From: an uncultured Eubacteriales bacterium
GTDB lineage: Bacteria; Bacillota; Clostridia; Oscillospirales; Oscillospiraceae
Reading direction: 5' to 3'
NCBI GenBank assembly: GCA_900549885.1
Contig: URQA01000118.1
Location: 1-7,591 of the forward strand
DNA length: 7,591 bases
How positions within the stretch are numbered: the stretch's first letter is position 1; every line of letters begins with the position of its first letter. A program made the position numbers and the translations under genes. Under the pieces are notes generated by a model, which saw nothing but the letters and a program-made list of their open reading frames with translations, was not told the origin of the DNA and made no database searches. Shown one piece after another: positions 4,426 to 7,591 of this stretch.

Positions 4426-6018
4426 ATGCTTAAGGTCATAATCGCGGATGATGAACTGCATATCCGAAACCTGTTGAAGTATCTCATCCACTGGGAAGAG
4501 CTGGGCCTTACGTTCGCGGCGGAATATGACAACGGGCCCGATGTGGTGGAACATGTGGAGAGAGAGCATATCGATATCATCATCACGGACATCCAGATGC
4601 CAGGGATGGATGGATTGGATATGATTCGAGCCGTGCGGGAGACAGACCCCAATAGCCGATTTATCGTGGTAAGCGGCTATCGGGACTTCGCCTATGCCCA
4701 GACTGCGGTCAAGCTGGGCGTTTCCGACTATATCCTGAAGCCCATCGACGAGGATGAGTTGAATGCCGCGTTGGCCGCGCTTGTGGGAAATGGCGGCGGA
4801 GAGGGACGGGAGCAGGACAAAAGGGACGAGCGAAGGAAAAGCTTCCTGCCGGTCCTGCGGGGACATCGGGTTGTGATGGATGCGGAGCAGGCGAACCGGG
4901 AATTCGGGTTTCACTTTATGCCTTCCGGGTGTTATTTTGTGGCGTGGATGTCAATTTGCCGGGCAAAGAGACAGGAGAATACCACGGAGCGGGCGCAAAA
5001 GAAGATGGAAATCTTGAAAGACCGGTTGGAGAGCTGCTGCCACGACTTGGAGAGCTTCATGCTGTCCGACCTGACCTGTGCGCTGTTATTGCAGTGCGCT
5101 CCGGACAGGCGGGACGAGGTGCTGCGCACGGCCTGTGACGCCTATCAGGAATTACTCCGTAAGGAGATCCCCGGGGATGAGCTGCGCTACTACCTGTCTG
5201 TGGGAAAGGCGGTATACGACCTCAGGGAGATTCAGGGGTCGATGGAGAGTGCGCGCTTTTTCATCGCCGGGCGGATCCAATATGGTACCCGCCGGGTCTA
5301 TATCGCAGATTATATGCAGTGCGCGGACGCGCTGCAGAGCCAAAGCATCCATATCCCCTATGAGACGGGCCGCAGCTTGGACAGCGCCCTAGAGCGCACC
5401 GATGAGGCCGCCATGAAGCAGGCGATCCGGGACGCGTTCGCGTTCTACCGGGTGACCGGCCAGAAAAACCCCACATTGTGCTTTGCGATCGCCCGCCAGA
5501 TCGGCGAGGTGCTGGTACAGAAGCTGAGCCAGTTCGGGGCCAGCCCGGGAGAGACACGGAGAGTCATGGAGGAGTTAGAGACCCGGCTGGACAACAGCGA
5601 TACTGAGGAGCAGGTCCAGGCCGTGGTGGAGAACATCTGCGGCGAAGCGGTGCACAGACATCTGCTCGGCGGCCGGACGGAACAGAACGCCTATATCCTC
5701 CAAGCCAAGTCCTATATCGACGCCCACTATGGGGAGAATATCAGCCTTGCGCTGCTGGCGGAGAAGATCCACATCAACCCGGCCTACCTGTCCACCCTGT
5801 TCAAGAACGAGGTGGGCGTCAACTACCAGGATTACCTCACGGCGGTGCGGATCGACAAGGCCAAGCAGCTGCTGGCCGGCGAGCCGATGAACATATCGCA
5901 GGTGGCCAATGCCGTGGGATATGGGAGCGCCCGGTATTTCAGCAAGACCTTCGAGGCGCAGACCGGGATCAGGCCGGCGGAGTACCGGCGCCTGCGCATG
6001 AGGAGACTGGAAGGATGA
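4426..6018 (+). CDS. YesN-type response regulator (REC + AraC-family DNA-binding domain)
   Basis: A 530-aa phosphorylation-activated transcription factor. The N-terminal receiver domain (about 1-120) has the full site: Asp8/Asp9 in VIIADDE, phospho-acceptor Asp55 in IIITDIQMPGMDG, Ser83 in VVSGYRDF and Lys105 in YILKPID. A long middle region (about 130-420), as in other YesN-like proteins, has no motif I can assign. The C-terminal AraC domain (about 423-522) has two helix-turn-helix units: ISLALLAEKIHINPAYLSTLF and then ISQVANAVGYGSARYFSKTF, ending TGIRPAEYRR. The ribosome site is weak (GGGGG at 4412-4416, nine bases before ATG), which suggests leader control or low expression. It overlaps the downstream kinase gene by ATGA, so the two are a cognate pair. 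Regulators of this class mostly control carbohydrate uptake and use in Firmicutes; the target here is probably an adjacent sugar system outside the window. Confidence 0.93.
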   Translation: MLKVIIADDELHIRNLLKYLIHWEELGLTFAAEYDNGPDVVEHVEREHIDIIITDIQMPGMDGLDMIRAVRETDPNSRFIVVSGYRDFAYAQTAVKLGVSDYILKPIDEDELNAALAALVGNGGGEGREQDKRDERRKSFLPVLRGHRVVMDAEQANREFGFHFMPSGCYFVAWMSICRAKRQENTTERAQKKMEILKDRLESCCHDLESFMLSDLTCALLLQCAPDRRDEVLRTACDAYQELLRKEIPGDELRYYLSVGKAVYDLREIQGSMESARFFIAGRIQYGTRRVYIADYMQCADALQSQSIHIPYETGRSLDSALERTDEAAMKQAIRDAFAFYRVTGQKNPTLCFAIARQIGEVLVQKLSQFGASPGETRRVMEELETRLDNSDTEEQVQAVVENICGEAVHRHLLGGRTEQNAYILQAKSYIDAHYGENISLALLAEKIHINPAYLSTLFKNEVGVNYQDYLTAVRIDKAKQLLAGEPMNISQVANAVGYGSARYFSKTFEAQTGIRPAEYRRLRMRRLEG

Positions 6019-6947
6019 GCGAGCGACAGAAAGTCTGGATCACTGCGGTGGTCTGCGGCGTGTGCGACCTGACGGCGCTGACGGCGGCGGCCCTGCTGCT
6101 CCGGGCGGATCTCTCCCTGGGCAGGAAGCTGCTCTGCGTGTGGACCTGCGCCCTGCTCCTGGCCGGCAGCGTCTGCCTGGTGGCGGCCAGACGGAAGATC
6201 ATGCGCCTGAAGGAGCAGATGGGGCGGTCCGACCGGATGCTGGAGGAGGAACAGCTGCGGGCCACAGGCATGGAGCTGGAGAAGAAGCGGCAGGAGCTGC
6301 AGGCATTGCAGAGCCAGATCAATCCGCATTTCTTGTACAACACCCTGGATACCTTCCGGGGCCTGGCGATAGAGGGAGGGGACCGGCAGCTGGCGGATAT
6401 GCTGGGCGCACTGTCCGCCATGTTCAAATACAGCGTGAATTACACTGTGGAGATGGTGACGTACGCAGTGGAGATGAACTATCTGAAACACTATATCCGC
6501 ATCCAGCAGCTGCGCTTCCCCGGCCGGTTCTCCTTTGTGGAGAACGTGCGGTGTGATGCCCGGCAGCTGTCGATCCAGGACTGCCCCCGGTTCGTGCTGC
6601 AGCCCCTGGCGGAGAACGCGATCCGCCACGGCCTGAAAGATGTGAGGAGCGGGGGGATCCTCTCCGTGACGGCCGAGGTAAAGGGGGACTGCTTCGTCAT
6701 CACCGTGGCGGACAACGGATGCGGGATGCAGCCCGACGAGGTGCTGAGGATGAACGACGCGCTGGAGGGCAGGACGGACGAGACGATCCACAGCACCGGG
6801 GACGGCGGCGTGGGCCTGAGCAATGTGGACCGGAGGATCAAGATGTACTGCGGGAAGGCATATGGGCTCCGGGTGGCGAGCACGCGGGATATCGGAACGC
6901 AGTTCATTGTGCGCCTCCCCCTGAGCCGGGAGGAAGCGTATGGATGA
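6015..6947 (+). CDS. LytS/YesM-type sensor histidine kinase, short form without ectodomain
   Basis: A 310-aa kinase of the His_kinase (PF06580) class that should phosphorylate the regulator encoded just upstream. Two hydrophobic helices (about 8-29 and 39-57) are joined by roughly ten residues, so almost nothing is exposed outside the cell. A charged coiled-coil-like segment (about 59-98) leads to the phospho-acceptor box QSQINPHFLYNTLD with His105. The ATP-binding lid has the N-box QPLAENAIRHGL (Asn201), G1 DNGCGM (233-238) and G2 GGVGLSNVDRRI (264-275). All catalytic motifs are intact. Typical YesM proteins are nearly twice as long, with an external Cache-type sensor and HAMP domain, both absent here, so the signal probably comes through a partner protein. 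AGGAGA (6001-6006) lies eight bases before the ATG, inside the regulator gene. The next gene starts inside its 3' end. Confidence 0.92.
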   Translation: MSERQKVWITAVVCGVCDLTALTAAALLLRADLSLGRKLLCVWTCALLLAGSVCLVAARRKIMRLKEQMGRSDRMLEEEQLRATGMELEKKRQELQALQSQINPHFLYNTLDTFRGLAIEGGDRQLADMLGALSAMFKYSVNYTVEMVTYAVEMNYLKHYIRIQQLRFPGRFSFVENVRCDARQLSIQDCPRFVLQPLAENAIRHGLKDVRSGGILSVTAEVKGDCFVITVADNGCGMQPDEVLRMNDALEGRTDETIHSTGDGGVGLSNVDRRIKMYCGKAYGLRVASTRDIGTQFIVRLPLSREEAYG

Positions 6948-7591
6948 ATTGCTGGAGTGCCGCAGAGTCTCCTCCGGCCTGCTGAGAGACGCGAGCTTCG
7001 ATCTGGCGCCGGGAGAGATCACGGCCGTCCTCGGCGACGCGGATCCCGGGACGGAGGTGCTGCGCAGGATCCTGGAGGGGACGGCGAAGGACTACGGCGG
7101 GCACATCCTGATCCGGGGAAAGGAGGTGCGCCTGCGCAGCGTCGCGCAGGTGCAGAATTTTGGCATATTCAGCATCGGCCACGAGGGGATCCTGCTCCCC
7201 AACATGACGGTGTATGAAAATATCGGCGTGCTGAACGGACTGGACCGGAAGGGCCCTCTGATCCGCAAAAAATGGGCCAGGAAGCAGGCGGCCTATCTTC
7301 TGGAGCGGTTCGGCATACGGGTATCGTTGCAGGCGCTGCCGGAGGAGCTGACCGCCTATCAGCGCCATGAGGTGGAGATGCTCAAGGCGATCGGCTGCGG
7401 CGCGTCACTGTTGATCTTCAGCGGCTTTTTTGAGGAATACAGCCAGGAGGAGCGCGCTCTGCTGGCGGAGCGCTGTCGGTATCTGACCCGGCTGGGCATC
7501 TCTGTGCTGGTGCTGCTGGAAAAGCCCTATGTGGAGTGGGGGACGCTGTTCGACCGGATCGTGTTCATGGAGCGGGGCGTCTCTGGGGTGA
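6940..7591 (+). CDS. Sugar-ABC-ATPase-like protein with degenerate nucleotide-binding motifs (partial)
   Basis: The first 217 residues of a protein that runs off the right edge. The fold is that of an RbsA/MglA-type sugar-import ATPase: APGEITAVLGD leads into the Walker A position, GILLPNMTVYENIGV matches the segment after the Q-loop, and ISVLVLLEKPYVEWGTLFDRIVFMERG matches the H-loop end. Every catalytic element is altered: Walker A reads GDADPGTE (Thr38 and Glu39 replace Lys and Ser/Thr), the Q-loop glutamine is His81, the signature LSGGQ reads LTAYQ (137-141), Walker B is LLIFSG (Ser161 and Gly162 replace Asp and Glu), and the switch histidine is missing. The reading frame is intact over 650 bases, so it is a maintained pseudo-ATPase rather than a pseudogene. 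GGGAGG (6928-6933) sits six bases before the ATG, which overlaps the kinase gene by eight bases. A regulatory or sensory role is inferred. A second domain beyond the window could be active. Confidence 0.82.
   Translation, partial: MDELLECRRVSSGLLRDASFDLAPGEITAVLGDADPGTEVLRRILEGTAKDYGGHILIRGKEVRLRSVAQVQNFGIFSIGHEGILLPNMTVYENIGVLNGLDRKGPLIRKKWARKQAAYLLERFGIRVSLQALPEELTAYQRHEVEMLKAIGCGASLLIFSGFFEEYSQEERALLAERCRYLTRLGISVLVLLEKPYVEWGTLFDRIVFMERGVSGV

Noticed and set aside
5832..7022. A 396-codon minus-strand frame opposite the kinase gene
   Set aside because: It is the antisense shadow of the G+C-rich regulator, kinase and ATPase-like genes; it is rich in His, Pro, Gln and Leu with no domain, while the sense strand encodes clear motifs.

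Overview
The window looks like the chromosome of a Gram-positive anaerobe of the Clostridia, probably an Oscillospiraceae-type gut bacterium. This is inferred from strong AGGAGG-type ribosome binding sites, a moderately high G+C content, an RpiR regulator divergent from a fumarate-reductase-like flavoprotein, and a YesN/YesM-type two-component pair. No rRNA, tRNA or marker protein is present to fix the genus.

Layout. (1) Bases 1-169, minus strand: the N-terminus of an FAD-dependent oxidoreductase. Across a divergent intergenic region (170-437) lies an RpiR/MurR-family regulator (438-1223), whose real start appears to be a non-standard ATA codon; a strong terminator (1354-1393) closes that unit. 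(2) A gene-poor stretch (1394-1710) leads to a compact, more A+T-rich arsenic/metal-type operon: a near-consensus promoter with an ArsR operator, arsR (1782-2108), a hairpin over the arsR stop, a second operator copy, an ArsP_1-family permease (2189-3190) and a small thioredoxin-like redox protein (3205-3546). Three dyads follow (3553-3664). (3) About 760 bases (3665-4425) hold no convincing protein gene but start with a good extended -10 promoter (3731-3759); this is either a very long leader or a non-coding RNA/decayed region. (4) A G+C-rich operon with overlapping genes follows: a YesN-type response regulator with an AraC output domain (4426-6018), a short LytS/YesM-type histidine kinase with two membrane helices and almost no external domain (6015-6947), and the start of a sugar-ABC-ATPase-like protein (6940 to the window end) in which every ATP-hydrolysis motif visible is degraded.

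How the parts work together. RpiR probably controls the flavoprotein gene and itself in response to a phosphosugar or similar ligand. ArsR represses its own operon until a thiophilic metalloid binds; the permease then exports the toxicant and the redox protein probably supports it with thiol chemistry. In the last operon, kinase and regulator form a phosphorelay that likely controls carbohydrate uptake. The translationally coupled dead ATPase suggests that a non-transporting ABC-like protein is part of signal perception. This last module is the most unusual thing in the window.
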